Origin: Callipepla californica brunnescens
Taxonomy: Eukaryota > Chordata > Aves > Galliformes > Odontophoridae
Length of the DNA stretch: 64,000 bases
NCBI GenBank assembly: GCA_023055505.1
Contig: JALIRH010000001.1
Location: 99,355,034-99,419,033 of the forward strand
Reading direction: 5' to 3'
Of this stretch, positions 1 to 13,121 are shown in pieces. Both the position numbers and the translations under genes were made by a program. The notes beneath the pieces are model-generated. The model had not been told where the DNA came from. It searched no databases and saw only the letters and a program-made list of their open reading frames with translations. How positions within the stretch are numbered: the first letter of the stretch is position 1; the number at the start of each line of letters is the position of its first letter.

Positions 1-3000
1 TGTAAGTCAGCGTAAGTACTTTCACACAGTAGCTGTCATCTGATATCTGAAATAAAATATAACTTCATGTACAAAAATAAAAAAAAGAGGGAAAAGGCAA
101 AATGAGAAAACATCTTTAGAGATCAACATAGGAAATGGTATGGAATCTTATGAAATCTTGTGATCATAACTCAGCTCAGTGTGTTTGACCATCAAAAGCT
201 GTATATCTGTTGCTTCACAGTACCTACAGCAGCAAAAAAAGTATAACAATTTAAATGCATAAAGTCTTCATTTTATACTCTCCATCTCACATGCCTTTAT
301 CCAAGCATAGCAATTTGTTTGTTTGGCTTTGTCAGAGTCTAATTAAGATTGGGACTTGATGAGAGCTCATTGAATAAAATTCATTTTGGATATAAGAAAG
401 GGGCAATAATACTCGTTGAAGAAAAATAATTGGAGGACTGCACAGAGGGATTAACTCCTCTGACTAAAATCATATGCTCACCTTCTAATACAGGGTTTCT
501 AGTCTGAATATTTCTTGAATCTTTGGCTGTTTCAAAATGTTTGGACAGGAAAGAGTAAGTGCTATAATTATGGGAAATGTGCGTTATGTTCATTATACAA
601 GATAAGTCAAATCTCTTTTTAAAGCAAAACTCAACTCCATATTAGCTATCAAGTAGTCATAAAACCTCTCCATTCCTTATTTTTCTGCTCCTCTTTCCTC
701 TAAAACACCTGTAGTATCTAAACACCAGATTTCACAAAGCACTAACTCACGGCAGATCTTTGATAGAGTTTTTCTCACCCATTAGCCCTAACTGGAAGTG
801 GAGATTTCATCCAAAAATATATCATGTAGGATGTCCAAGACAGTTCACTTATGTCAGAGATAGGGCAACCCTACTACTGGAAATTACAGTAGCAGAGAAT
901 TTTGAAGCATCTCGCAGGAAAATATTTGAATAAACCCTAGGCTGTTTGATGAAACTAAAAGAGGATAGAAAACAAACAAAAACTTGAGCAGACAGATCTG
1001 AAGATAGCATAAGTAATCAAAGAATACAAGTGATTACTTGATATGCTTATCTGAAAAGTATGTAAAGAAATAATGACTGACACAATACCCAGCTCTATTC
1101 TGTCATGACTTTTTATTATCCATTGTATTTTGTAGTATCTAGTTCTGTTAGAAAAGTTTCTGATTAACAGATAAACCTTTTTTATGTCTATTGCATTATT
1201 TATTGATTTGAAAAACATAATTCCTTTTATTCTGTAGAATTTCCTAAATTACCGCTAAAAGAAGTGTAGTGAAGGTTTGAAGTTGTGAAAACAAAAATAT
1301 AAAGATTAATCAAATTGATGCATTTATAGGTTAAAATGAGAATAATGGAAGAATAATAGGTTGTTCAGGTCTCCTTTTAATTGCCTTAGAATAGCCATCT
1401 TTCATTCTGCTATTTTTAGACAACATTTTCTTTAGGAAGGATTTTATGTTAGAAGTGGTCACTATAAAATACAACATGCGATGAGCCTGTGCATAAGTAT
1501 GAATAAGTATAGAATGAATCTTAAGTGAGTTGACTTTAGTAGAGAGTTAATCTTTTTGTTGGTATATTAGCATATAGTTTCCAGTCCTTCAGGGTATGAT
1601 TTGCAAAACCATTTTTAACTGTTGGAATTTGTTTAAATATTTATTTTAATACAACCACAAAGAAAATACATTTCCTGCTTGAAACAAACCCTTTTTGGAA
1701 TGGCAGGATTCACAAGGATGTACGACTGGATTTTGTGACAGCTGATGTCTGTACTGTAGATGTTTAATAAATGGAGACATTTTATACTAAGTTTTTCAGA
1801 TTAATACTTTTCCAGTAGTGACATATGTATTGAAAAAAAAAATCTTTTCGAAATGAGGTCACTGCTTTAAAAATGTAAGAAACATTGTCAAATTTAAAAT
1901 GCTCTTTTAGAAAAGAATTCAGTAACTGCACATTTAGAGTGCCTTAATGTCTGCGACAAGCAAAACATCTGCTTCAGCAACGGAAATGGAAAGTCAATAC
2001 TACAGATAAGCAAAGAAGGTCTTGAAAAAAAAAAATAAAAAGAACTGCTCTAAACCTTACCAAAAACCATTTGAATTGCTCTTTGATCTAGTTAGTTCAA
2101 ATGGAACAAATAACTCCCCCTTCCAATTAGCTTCATATCCTCTATCCCTATTAGCTTTCTTCCCCCCTCCCTGTTTTCCACTAGATTTCTAGACTTTATC
2201 TTTGTACTACCACGGAATAAAGAGAAGACAAAAATCAGCGTGCACTGTGACCTGGCCCCACACATCCCCATGGCAGGTTTATGTATCTATAAGGCACAGT
2301 GCGCTCTGGGTTAAAGCTGCAGATGCCCCCAAATTCTACCTGCCCTGGTGCTATGTGATCCTGGTGATCTCTACTGTCATACTTACTGCCTAACAATTGT
2401 TACAAATCTCTTCAAGGAAGACACTGAATTAGCCGAGTATGTAATATCCCCTTTTTACTGGTGTTTAGTATATACTAAGAGGCTCCACAACCATGGGGAT
2501 CATGGATCCAACCTTTCATTCAATAACATGCCCCAAAGTTTGTTTGTGTAAACAAGAGAGTATGCTTGTATCTATACAGTGTGTTTCAGACACACATTAT
2601 AAAGATACTATAAATCTAGTCATACTACTGTCAGTACATTTGAAAAAAATATTGGGTGAAAGTGATTCTTTTTTTTCCTTTCTGCTTTTGCATTACTAAA
2701 GCTTCCCTTGGATTTAAAGATTTGCAATTGATCCTGGGTTAGCTGAATCCCAGTCTAAGAACGTAGAAACTAAGAAATGAAGTCAATGCACTCAGTACAG
2801 TGAGACTTGCTGGACCACCACATGAAATACTCAACTAGCTGACAGTGTGGAAAAAGTCTTGCTGATCTAGTGAAAGGGAAAGAAGTTTAAGACTAGTATT
2901 GAATAGTTGTGTATGAAATAAAAACATAGATTTTTTTCTGTCTCCAACAAAGGAGATGCACTAGAGGATAAGTAATGTGTTTTTGGCAAGAGAAAAACAA

Positions 3001-5863
3001 GAAAGGAGGAGAACAGAGAGAGAGGGAAAATGCAGAACTGCAGGATTTAAAAAAAGGTTCCTAAAAGTCTGTAAGAACTGTAGACTTAGGGCACCAATAT
3101 ACATACAATGATCAGTGAAAATTTTTTCCTGGATCATTTTTATACTTGACATTTTTCTAAAGACTTGAAAAAAACAGTACAGATTTCCACAGCAGGTTTC
3201 TTCAAGGGTAAAAGCAAAATAAAAATTAATCACAGAGAATTTTTTCAATAAGTCCAACACAAACTAGGTAAGTATTAGCTTGCATTGGAGGCAGAAGTCT
3301 ACCTTGCTATAAAGGTTATACAATTCCAGTCACAAAAATAAAAGACTAAAACGAAGATTAAACATTTGGATTTACAATTATACAAATACATAACACCATA
3401 GTTAAAATGCAAGAACACATTGTATATGCCATGGATTATAAACCACAATTTTACTCATATTGGAAACACTAGCATAGTTTCTTCAGCTACTGGGTTTCAA
3501 AATGAGGTCATATAATGCAAAATGGATTTTTTATATAATCAAGTATTTAAAAGCTGTATTATATATACTTCTAGATTGTTTGTTTCTTTAGAATCAATTG
3601 TACTCTAAAAGTTGTATGAGAAAACGCTTAAACCCTTCATGCTTTGTATAGTGCACTTATTGTGGTGCAAGTCTATTAATAATAAAGGTAAAAAGTCATT
3701 CCAGGCATTAGCTAAGCATTCTAATTTTTTTCATGTTAACTTTCATATAAATGAGTAGCTATAGAATTCCTTCAGCAAAAGCCAGTTCATAGTTCTGAGT
3801 AGCAATTACTGCTACGGAACCAACAAAGACACCTGGAAATGGTGACTGACCTGCTACCTTGAAAATTTAGAGATGGCATGCAAATAACACTTGAAAACAG
3901 TTTTGAAAGGCTTTCTAACAGATTTTCTTGTCTTCAATTGCGTGATTCAATGTGAGATTAAGACATCTACATACAGTTACAGCTACTTGTAGGCAACTAT
4001 ATCCACAAGAAGGAAGTGAAGCAGTAGCCTGAACACTAATGGATACTTCATTTGAAATTCTGTGGTTTATGTTTCCTAAACTTCAGGTTCCACCCCGTGA
4101 GTACTTGTGTTTCCCATTATTTTTGTGTTGTATCTACAAGCTAATGCCATATACATCCTAGGGTGCACAACATGGAAACATCTCTAAAAAGAACGATACA
4201 ATTATGTCCTGGGTTATCTACAGTTTCATTGTAGTCAGTAGAAATCAAGAGAAAGATTCAGCTGTGGAAGCAGAAGTACACAATTATTTTAGCTGCATCA
4301 TGCTATTCCACCTTCTATCCTCCTTCTTCTCTGGAGAGGCACAGTCATGCATCATAAGTGCCATGCAGATATGTTAGACTCCATGCAGAATCTAAAATTT
4401 ATTAGGTATCTATATTTGTATAAATCAATTGTGCTCTTACTGAATAGAGTCAGTGGAGTACAAAGGGAACCCCCCTGCCCCCCCTCAAAAAAAAAATGGC
4501 GGTGTGAATTCAGTTGCACACACATTGGCATCTAATGCCACCTGAAACATCCCCAGATATGTTAGACATCCATGTAAAGTGAGCAGATACAAAAGTTAGA
4601 AAAGACAAATTATTTTCTGGTACAACACTGAGAGCCAAATAAACAGGGACTTCTCAAACATGTACTGCAGAATAAAACTCTTCTGAGAAAGCTGAATCAT
4701 ACATGTAAATGCATTGGTTATATCAACTGTATTGCCTAAAATGAGATCTTGCCTATTTCACAAATGCCTATGTTTGGATAATGTAAACTAGAGATTGGAT
4801 TATGTGGATTATTCTTTCTGTTGTGATTCTAGAAAACAGGCACTGCCACTGCTGAAGTTCAAAACCAGTTTGTATAGCAGATAAAGAAGTGTCTTCTTCT
4901 GGAAGCCTACTGAAGGGGATCACCTGTCACCCACACTTCTAACAGGAACAAGATAATCAAAGTTGGAGGATGTGAGCTGCATTTTCTCTTAAATACTAAA
5001 TATATTTGATCATCTGATATACAATTTTCTGTCTCATTCTTTAGAGGGGGAGGGAAAAAAATCTGTGAAATCGGTAGATTACTGTACATAATATGTGCGA
5101 CTGTTAAATACCTAAACAAAATAAAATACAGAAATCACAGTCATAGCATAAACCACAGAAGAAAGCTTACATTGAGTAGGCTTTACCACCTAAAGCTTTT
5201 TTCTTATTTTGTCTGGATATGTAGACTGTTTAGTCTCTTGAACCTTTGTAGACTACTTATTCTACAAGTCTTGAACCTTTGGCAGGAAATGGACAATACT
5301 GAATAAAAACTCTAAAAGCAATGTTAGTCATACTGAGATCTGCATAATGATGAGATTGACATAACATCCTTCAAAGAGTTAAAACAATTGTGCAAAAGAG
5401 AATTCAGGTTTTAATAAAGATTATAATTTAAGAAGGAGTGCTCTGTTAAGGATTTGAAGTGAATGCACAGTATTTAAGAAATGCAAAAGGAAGAGGAGCT
5501 GAAATCAATATCGAACATCAGATGGAGAGCAGTAATCTGGCTTTCGTATCTATTTTACCAATTTCTAAAGCAGTAAAAAATGACATGGCTTTGTTGACTT
5601 AGGAAAACCCTGGAGACTTGTAGCAGCTAAGGATTCAGACCATTGTACAATTTCATGTGTTCTGTTTAAATTAGATAAAGGATGAGGATGTTCAGCTGCA
5701 AGCTATAAATAAAACAGGCCAAGTGAATGAATGTAAAAAATAAAAATGGGACTATAGACAAAGGAGTAGAGCAAGAAGACTATTTTAATAATGATGCAAC
5801 CAGAAGGAATTAAAGTATGTAGTATATTAACAAAAAAGCTGGAATTACTTCACATTAATAAAT
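1..5863. other. Upstream intergenic DNA, no gene seen
   Basis: AT-rich, CpG-poor sequence with only short open frames and small A/T runs. No transposable element was recognised with confidence. Confidence 0.55.
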
Positions 5864-6810
5864 GAATCATATAATCCCAGAAACACAGAATTCTTAGTTA
5901 TAAGGGACTTTCAAAGGTCATCTAGTTCAACACTTCTGCAATGAATGGGACACGCACAGCCAAATCAGGTTGCCCAGGGTCTTATCCACCCTCACCTTGA
6001 AAGTCACCATGGACAGAACATCAACCACATCACTGGGTAAACCATTCCAGTGCCTCACCACCTTCAGAGTAAAAGTCTGTTTCCTTATATCCAACCAAAA
6101 TCTACTTTCTTTAAGCTTGAAGCCACATGTTCTATCACCACAGAGCCCACTAAAGAGTCTGTCCCCTTTCTTCCTGTTGCTCCCCTTTAGATACTGAAAG
6201 GCCACTATCACAGCCTTCTGTTCTCCAGGCTGAACAGCCCCAGCTCTCTCAGCTTGTCCTTGCAGGAGAGGTGTTCCATCCCTTGTATCGTTTTTGCGGC
6301 CCTTCTCTGGTCATGCTCCAACAGGTCTACATCCCTCCTGCACTGAGGACTCCACATCTGGATGCAGTACTCCAGGTGAAGCCTTGTCAGTGCAGAGTAT
6401 AGGGGCAGGATCACCTCCCCCGACCTACTGGCCATGCTTTTTTTGATGCAACCCATTATATGGCTGGCTTTCTGGGCTGCAAGGACACACTGCTGGGTCA
6501 TGCCCAGCTTTCCATCCACCAGCACTCCCAGGGCTTTTCTGGAAGGGCTGCACTCGATCCTTTCATTCTCCAGCTTATATTGGTAATGAGGGTTACCTCA
6601 ACCAGGTGCAAGATCTTGCATTGGGATTTGTTGAACCTCTTACAATTCACCTGGGCTCACTGCTCAAACCTGTCTAGGTCCCTCTGAATGGCGGCCCGTC
6701 TCTCTGGTGTGTTGACTGTACCCCACAGTGTGGTATCATCAGCAAACTTGCTAAAGGTGCACTCAACCTTAACGTCAATGTCACTGATGAAGATATTAAA
6801 GATTATCAGT
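5864..6810 (-). mobile_element. CR1 LINE, 5'-truncated, keeps the C-terminal half of ORF2
   Basis: The low-coordinate end resembles the reverse complement of the CR1 3' terminus, so the element lies on the minus strand. In its own direction it starts with [10 protein letters not shown] and the reverse-transcriptase catalytic box KFADD, then MLVDGKLGMTQQCVLAAQKA, LPLYSALTRLHLEYC and LGLFSLENRRL. This is the C-terminal half of CR1 ORF2, the chicken-repeat-1 polymerase. A stop at 6208-6210 coincides with a frame change, apparently from loss of about ten bases; the frame then resumes as VAFQYLKG ... DRTCGFKLKESRF ... HWNGLPSDVVD. At about 950 bp it is long for a CR1 copy but inactive. Confidence 0.92.
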
Positions 6811-8134
6811 CATATTACAGGTACATTCACACTAATACATTTAGTTAGCAATACTGTGATAGAAAACTCCAAAGTTTAATGCAATAGCTTACGTACTGTC
6901 ATGGGAATGAGCAATGGGATGAGAACAGTAATCAACTACCATTGATTCACTATCTGCAGTGTAAAACTCCAAAGTCATTATGTATTCTTAAGGAGCAGAA
7001 ATACATCCAAACTGTCCTGACCCTAGTATGTTTGTAGATATCACCATAACAAATTAAAAATGAAGATTTAATCGTTAGGAACATCTACCTTTTGTCCAAA
7101 CCTGTACAACTTTACACAACATTTGTCAGCATACATACATTGAGAAGAAAAAAAAATAGATAATGAGAAGTTAGGTAAAAAATCCCAGTATAAATACTTT
7201 GCACTGATTGACCAGTAAAATCAAAACAACTGTCTGTGCTCTCAAAATGCATTCTTGAATAATGTTATGCACCAATAGCCAATGGGCTTTCTCTCATGTA
7301 AAATTACTCAAGTGTACAAATTTTTCAGAATTAAGGCCAAACAATATAATACTAGACAACAGAGCCCAAAGGCCACTGGCAGCCATTCAGGAAAAGCTCC
7401 AAAGATAGTAGTATCAAACAGATAGCTGAGTAAAATTAATAAAACTATGTTATGACAGATTATAAAAAAAAAGTTAGTTGCATAGTGTCACTTTGCTCTC
7501 ATAGTCTGCACAATCTTAAATTGAAAAGGGTCAAACCAACTACAGTAACAGGAAATAAGTAATATTTGATCTGTGTGCTACAGAATGTGCCAGTAATCTT
7601 AAAGCAATATAAAAATAACAACAACAATATGATGGACACCAGAAAAAAAAAATAATGCATATATACTGAGATTTATCACATTTTTTTTCAAGTCCAGGTT
7701 GATCATAGCTATTTAAAAATAAACAGAAGAACTTAAAACATCAAGGAAGAATTTAAAATATTAGCAGGCATTACAGCAATAAAACAACAGCAAACTAAAG
7801 AACAAAATATTAAGCAGTTAAGCATGGTATAATAATGTCTACGCTGAAGTTCTTATGTGTAGATTTGCCTAACACCAGACAAGAAATTGTCATGAAATTT
7901 GACCCATGAGGGGAATTCACAACACCTAAAAGTACTTCTCCATTGAGTTAGGATTCTGTGTTGCATTACCTTCGTTTGTGAGAGAAGGTAGAATGCATAC
8001 TCTGCTAGGTGTACAATGTGATACATCAAGTAAGCAATGAGATACTGTAGGGCAAATAACCCCAAGAAAAGCACTCAAAGGAAATAGCATGAAAGGTGAT
8101 ATATTTTTGGTAGGCTTAAGTAGACATTATACAA
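6811..8134. other. Upstream intergenic DNA, no gene seen
   Basis: AT-rich with A runs near 7150 and 7645. No gene or element recognised. Confidence 0.5.
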
Positions 8135-8360
8135 ACAAATAGTAAAAGAGAGTGGCTCACCTCGATGATGGTTGAGGCTCACTAATAACTCCACCAGGGA
8201 GGAATCTCCAACCAGAGATCCCTCCCTACTTGTGGTCAGCCCTTAAATGGGGTCTTGGGGGAGGTGGAGTCAAACTCCACCCCTTCCAATCACACTCAGT
8301 TGTACTCCTGCAGCTGACTCAGGGTTTGCCTCAGGTGATCAATCAGTGGTTCAGGCCGTG
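8135..8360 (-). repeat. Possible unclassified interspersed repeat (LTR-like)
   Basis: The stretch is GC-richer than its surroundings and has an 8-bp perfect hairpin, GGTGGAGTcaaACTCCACC (8263-8281). On the minus strand, CCATTTAAGGGCTGACCAC is followed by a GGAGGGATCTCTGG segment, an arrangement that reminds me of a promoter-plus-leader in an avian LTR. I could not identify terminal TG/CA ends or a target duplication, so class and limits are uncertain. An LTR, if it is one, would be a solo non-coding remnant. Confidence 0.35.
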
Positions 8361-9043
8361 ATTCAACAGTTCCCATACAGATGTGAAGAAGACCCATCAA
8401 ATGTCCACAGAGCTCCATAATCTCAGTCATTCCACAAATATTTATTTTTGTAAACAGATTTAGAAGAACAATTTCCATGAATATCAAAAAGTAATATCTG
8501 GTGAAATAACTTCTTTTAAACTAGACTGGGTGGTTCAAATAGTATTCTACAGATTGTAACAAAGAGCTTACTGTTTTATACATTAATTAAAACAAAAGAT
8601 AGCATTACTATGACAGTTATGTGGTCCAAAGCATTGTGCACCTCCCTTATACCACTGTCTCCAACAGTGGGTAAAGAAAAGAAGAATGTCTTTTTAACCA
8701 AAGTCTGTGATTAGGAAAAACAGAGTCTTTGGTTTTCCCTTTCCTTCAGCTGTAGTTTTGAAAGACAGGTCTTGACATTCAGACCTAGGAAAATCAAACC
8801 TTTTCAGTGATGTAGACTAGAAATACCTCAAAAACCTGTAGCAGGCTTTAGATTTTAAAACTTATAGTGCTTTATTTTTCCAAAGATAGCCAAAACCCAC
8901 CCACCAGTTTCCATTCATATTTAGTAATAGAGTTGACAGCAGATTTACAGCTGTAGACTAACATTAATATTCACTTTCTACACTGTGATTGAGACTAGAT
9001 TCTCCTTGTAATCCCTACATACATAGCAAATCAACTACTACAT
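8361..9043. other. Upstream intergenic DNA, no gene seen
   Basis: AT-rich, no recognised element. Confidence 0.5.
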
Positions 9044-9501
9044 AGGTTGTTCTGAAAGTAATGCCACCTATTTATTTCCATGAATTTTACAACATATTCA
9101 ATCACATGACTCCATTTGATAGAGCAAATTCTCAGCTACAAAGCACTTTTTCAACAAGAAGGCACCCACTGTTGCTGTCAACACAGCTGAAACACATTAC
9201 CCACGTCCTCATTATGCTCACATCCAGTATCTGTTCTCCATAAACATTCAGCAAGCGTCTATGAATGTCAGTGGATATAATTCTGTTCGCATGGGGGAAC
9301 GCAGTTCCATACCTTTGCTTCATACACACTTCCATGTCAGACATTGCTTGACAGACAGCCCCTCTGCTGCCATCTATCACAGCAACAAAATGTAATAGAA
9401 TAGTGGGAAGGTACAAACTCCATTGTTATACAGCTAACATCCACATCTGATATTGTGGGCCAACATAGTAAAATAGGAGGCATTACTTTCAGAACAGCCC
9501 T
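9044..9501 (-). mobile_element. Mariner-type DNA transposon, internally deleted (GalluHop-like)
   Basis: Inverted ends match over about 21 bases: AGGTTGTTCTGAAAGTAATG at the left, and at the right the reverse complement AGGGCTGTTCTGAAAGTAAT. These are the ends I associate with GalluHop, a mariner family of galliform genomes. A TA lies at the left boundary (9043-9044), but the right flank has no clean TA, so the target duplication has decayed. At 458 bp it is well short of a full mariner (about 1.2-1.3 kb) and cannot encode a whole transposase. Confidence 0.85.
9132..9344 (-). pseudogene. Mariner transposase N-terminal remnant
   Basis: Within the deleted element, the minus strand encodes DMEVCMKQRYGTAFPHA, then DIHRRLLNVYGEQILDVS and TWVMCFSC. 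This is the N-terminal helix-turn-helix DNA-binding region of GalluHop-type mariner transposases. The frame then runs into terminal non-coding sequence, so the DD34D-type catalytic domain is missing. A copy like this could only have moved by trans-supplied transposase. Confidence 0.75.
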
Positions 9502-12500
9502 CACAGATTTAATTTCTGCTTTCTGACATTCTGGTTAGTCTAACTCACATTTTTGAAGGATTTTGCCCACTCCATGCCACAGCTCATTACATAGTAATGA
9601 GTAAACTCTGTGTTAGTAACTTCGCTGGTAGTTTTGAAGTATGTCTGTATATAAATATATGTAAAAATAAAAAGAGTAAGAGAGAATATCAGACAGAATA
9701 TCAAGATAGCAAAAAATGCAGGTACTCCTAATGCATTATAAAAGAAGGGACTAAAAAATAATTAATAGTAAGCAATGAACCACAACTAGTGTCATATTCC
9801 CTGTCTTTCTCTGATCTGGCATTAGCTGCCATTATAAATTAAAGAAATAATTCCCCAAATAATTGCGAATAGCCACTAGAGATTTTGCACACCAGCTCAG
9901 AAGTGTCTGTGGGCTTGCTAACAAAAGCAATTTCTTAGCAAGCAATATACTGACCCTGTGGGGCTGTTAATGAATCTGCTTTGCAGTAAACTTTTCAGGA
10001 GTACAGTGCTTCGGAGACATTTTTATGTGTTTTGTTTTCTGAAGACTCTTATTCCTGCTAAGTTCCCTTAACTGAAATTCATATTTCACTTCATTCATGA
10101 AACCCTTGCAGTTCAATTTTCACTGTGCTACACATTTAATATTGAGGCAGTTCTTTTCAGAACTGCTTATTGTTACCTGCAGTTGAAAGCATCATTTTTA
10201 GCTTTATTCTAATGTTGATATTTTCCCTTTTGTTAATCCTTTGTTTATATGTAATAGTTAGTTTGTAGTATTTCTTCAAAACTCAAACTGCTAAGAAATT
10301 ATTCTTTTCTGCTGTTTTCTGTGCATTTAACTCCAGCTATTCATTATCATTTACAGCCTCTCCCCTACAGAGGGCACCTTTGCCTTATTGGAACTGCTTC
10401 TACAAAAGAGATAATCGGGAGTAATCAGAAAAATAACTGAGCCTTACAAAGAGATCAAACTTTTCAAAGATGCGAGGACCTTACTTGGATAGCTTTTTTA
10501 ATTAACCACGTTTTGTACTATTATTCAACAGTGAGCAATAGCCATGTCACATTTTACGCTATTACAGTCTCCACAAAGAAATGATGAGATTAACTGGAGA
10601 TTTCTGGGATTTCTACCAGAGGCCAAAAGTGAAAAGAATGACCATCAGTTTTCGTTTGTTTGTATGTTTGCTTTTCCACCAGTAATTATGGTAGTGTTTT
10701 GTTGTCATTAAAAAAAAAAAAAAGTGCAAGGAGCACACAAAAAACACTGCCCATGGGAAAAAAAAGTCACATAAAGAAAGTCAACTGTTTCCCAAATAAA
10801 TTTTACTACCAGATTTTAAACTAGCAACTTCTATCCAAAAGTTGTTTGACTTGAAGACAAGAAGAACTAGAAGATTTTTTTTATTTTATAAAGTAAGGCC
10901 TTCAAAACTGATTCTAAAATTCTTCTGCAAGCCTATGCCCAAAAGTAATTTTCTTCCTGATTTTTTCATACAGTATTATTTATGAAATATCATCTATATC
11001 ATTCACACTGTCTGCTGTTTCTGAATAAAACTTGCAATACTTTTTTGTTCAATATTGTTTTTCAGCTCAATCTGTTAAACAGTCTTTCTTTACAGGCCAT
11101 TTCACTAATGTGGCAAGACAGATGCAAACATCATTGATTTGTAAATGGCAAAGTGAAAATTCTGAAGAATAAAGAATAATCTTCCCTCTGTCATTCTGTA
11201 TCTGTCTGACTATTCAAAACAAGCTACAGCTATAAAAAGAAGTGCAAGACATTGCATTTATGTGACTTCCAAACAGATCAGTACTGTGTTAGTTTATCTT
11301 AACTGGGGGAAAATACAGGAAAGCATGTATCTGTCCCTTTGCATAATGCTTTTTATGGTGTTCAATAAATATTACAAACAGCCTTGTAAATTCAAAAGTA
11401 AATTCAAAAGTAGTCAACCTGTTGCAAGAAGAATCTAACTTTCCTAGGCTGATTTCTGGGACAGATACAGGGTGTGTGTAAAGAATCTAACTCAGAACCC
11501 TGCAAAGAATGTGCCCTGAGTTCCCTTGCATTTTTCTACAAAACTCATATGGAGAATGCATTCATGTTTGGATTTTCAGCTTCAAATACTCAGCACAAAA
11601 GCACAAGAACACAAAAACCTGAATCTCTTGTCCAAGCTGCTAAATTAATTAAGTAGGACATGTGTATTTGTGAGTAATACACAGTAATTGGAAAATTGTT
11701 TTAGGGAGTATTTTAGCATTCTCCCTGTGTTACAGTTTTACTTCCTTTTTCTTTTGAAATTATAGACTGAGGCTGAATTCCTCACTAATTAAGGTAATTT
11801 TATTTATTTGTTTGTTTGTTTGTTTGTTTAGGATTTCATTTCTAGAAGTTAGTAGAAACGTTGCACAAGTAATAGTGGCAAGATCAAGAGCTTGTTCTTA
11901 TAAAAGTGACCAAAATCAGTATATGCTTCAGGACAGTTACTATGATATAAAACAGATGTAGTTACACTAGTAAATTAAACAATGCCAGGTATGTTCCCAG
12001 GTCTTTACTTTAAAAACATTCAAATGGTCCCAAGCACACATTAGGCCTGTCCCAATGACATCCCCAAAAAATAAAATCTTAGATGTGGTTTGGGGAAAAT
12101 TGATGCTGCATGTTCCTGAGACCCTGCCCAGCTGGCATGAGGGTACTACCACCCTCTTTTGGGATGACTGCCAGTATACACATGTGCTAGTTGGCTTTAC
12201 TGCTTAGGAATATTCCCAATCAAGTTTAACATCCTAGGATGTAGCCTCTGAATCTATATTTACTGCAGCCATTGTATGTCACTGTATTTAAAAGTATCAA
12301 CTATTGGCCCTTACTTGCAAATTGTGTGCTGAGTTCCAAATTTATATCACTAGGAAAGAAAATACTCAATAACACAGTTTTCTTGATTACGTGTACTGTT
12401 ATATGCATTATTTTCCTTGTAATTGCTTCAGCTTCATAGTAAAAGATAAAACTTGGAGCTGTTAAGAAAATGTTTCTTTGAATATAGCTTTATGGTTGTA

Positions 12501-12604
12501 GATAGCACAGTCAAAACATAAAAACCAAGGAATAACATTTTTAGCAGAATCTAAGTTACACGGGAGCTCCAGTTTCAAAGCAGGCACAAAGGTACCAGTG
12601 GAGG
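9502..12604. other. Upstream intergenic DNA, no gene seen
   Basis: AT-rich, with an A run at about 10710-10723, a (TTTG)n microsatellite at about 11806-11829 and a CTCF-like CCTACAGAGGGCAC at 10364-10377. No gene recognised. Confidence 0.5.
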
Positions 12605-13121
12605 ATGAAAAGCACTGCCACACCTCAAGTACTGTGTGCAGTTTCGGGTGCCACAGTATAAAAATGACACAGAACTATTAGGGAACATCTAAAGAAGGGC
12701 TATGAAGATGGTGAAGGATCTAAAAAGACAATATGCATGAGCTGAAGCCCCTTGGTTTGTTCAGTCCAGAGTAAAGGAAACAGGGCCTCATGGTGACCTA
12801 CAGCTCCTTTCAAGGAGAGTGTCAGGCACTGATCTCTGCTCTCCAGTGACAGCAACAGGACCTGAGGGAATGGCATAGAGCTGCATCACAGTAGGGACAG
12901 GTTGGGTGCTGGGGAAAGGTTCTTCATCAGAGGGTGGTAGGCATGGAACAGGCTTCCCAGGGCAGTGGTCACAGTCTGAAGTCTGTTGGCGTTCAAGAAG
13001 TGGCTGATCAAAGCTCTCACACATAAGGTCTTAGTTTTTGTCAGTCCTATGTGGATCAAGGAGTCGGACTTGATGAACCTTGCTGATCCTTTCCAACCTG
13101 TGGTATTCTGTGATTCTATTA
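12605..13121 (+). mobile_element. CR1 LINE 3' fragment
   Basis: Runs on the + strand from the end of ORF2 (GTGTGCAGTTTCGGGTGCC, the CVQF region) through GGAACAGGCTTCCCAGGGCA to the 3' terminus TTCTGTGATTCTATTATTA. Frames are broken throughout. The left limit is approximate. Confidence 0.88.

Noticed and set aside
10364..10377. CCTACAGAGGGCAC as a firm CTCF site
   Set aside because: Two mismatches in the variable part and no supporting context; noted only as a weak motif.
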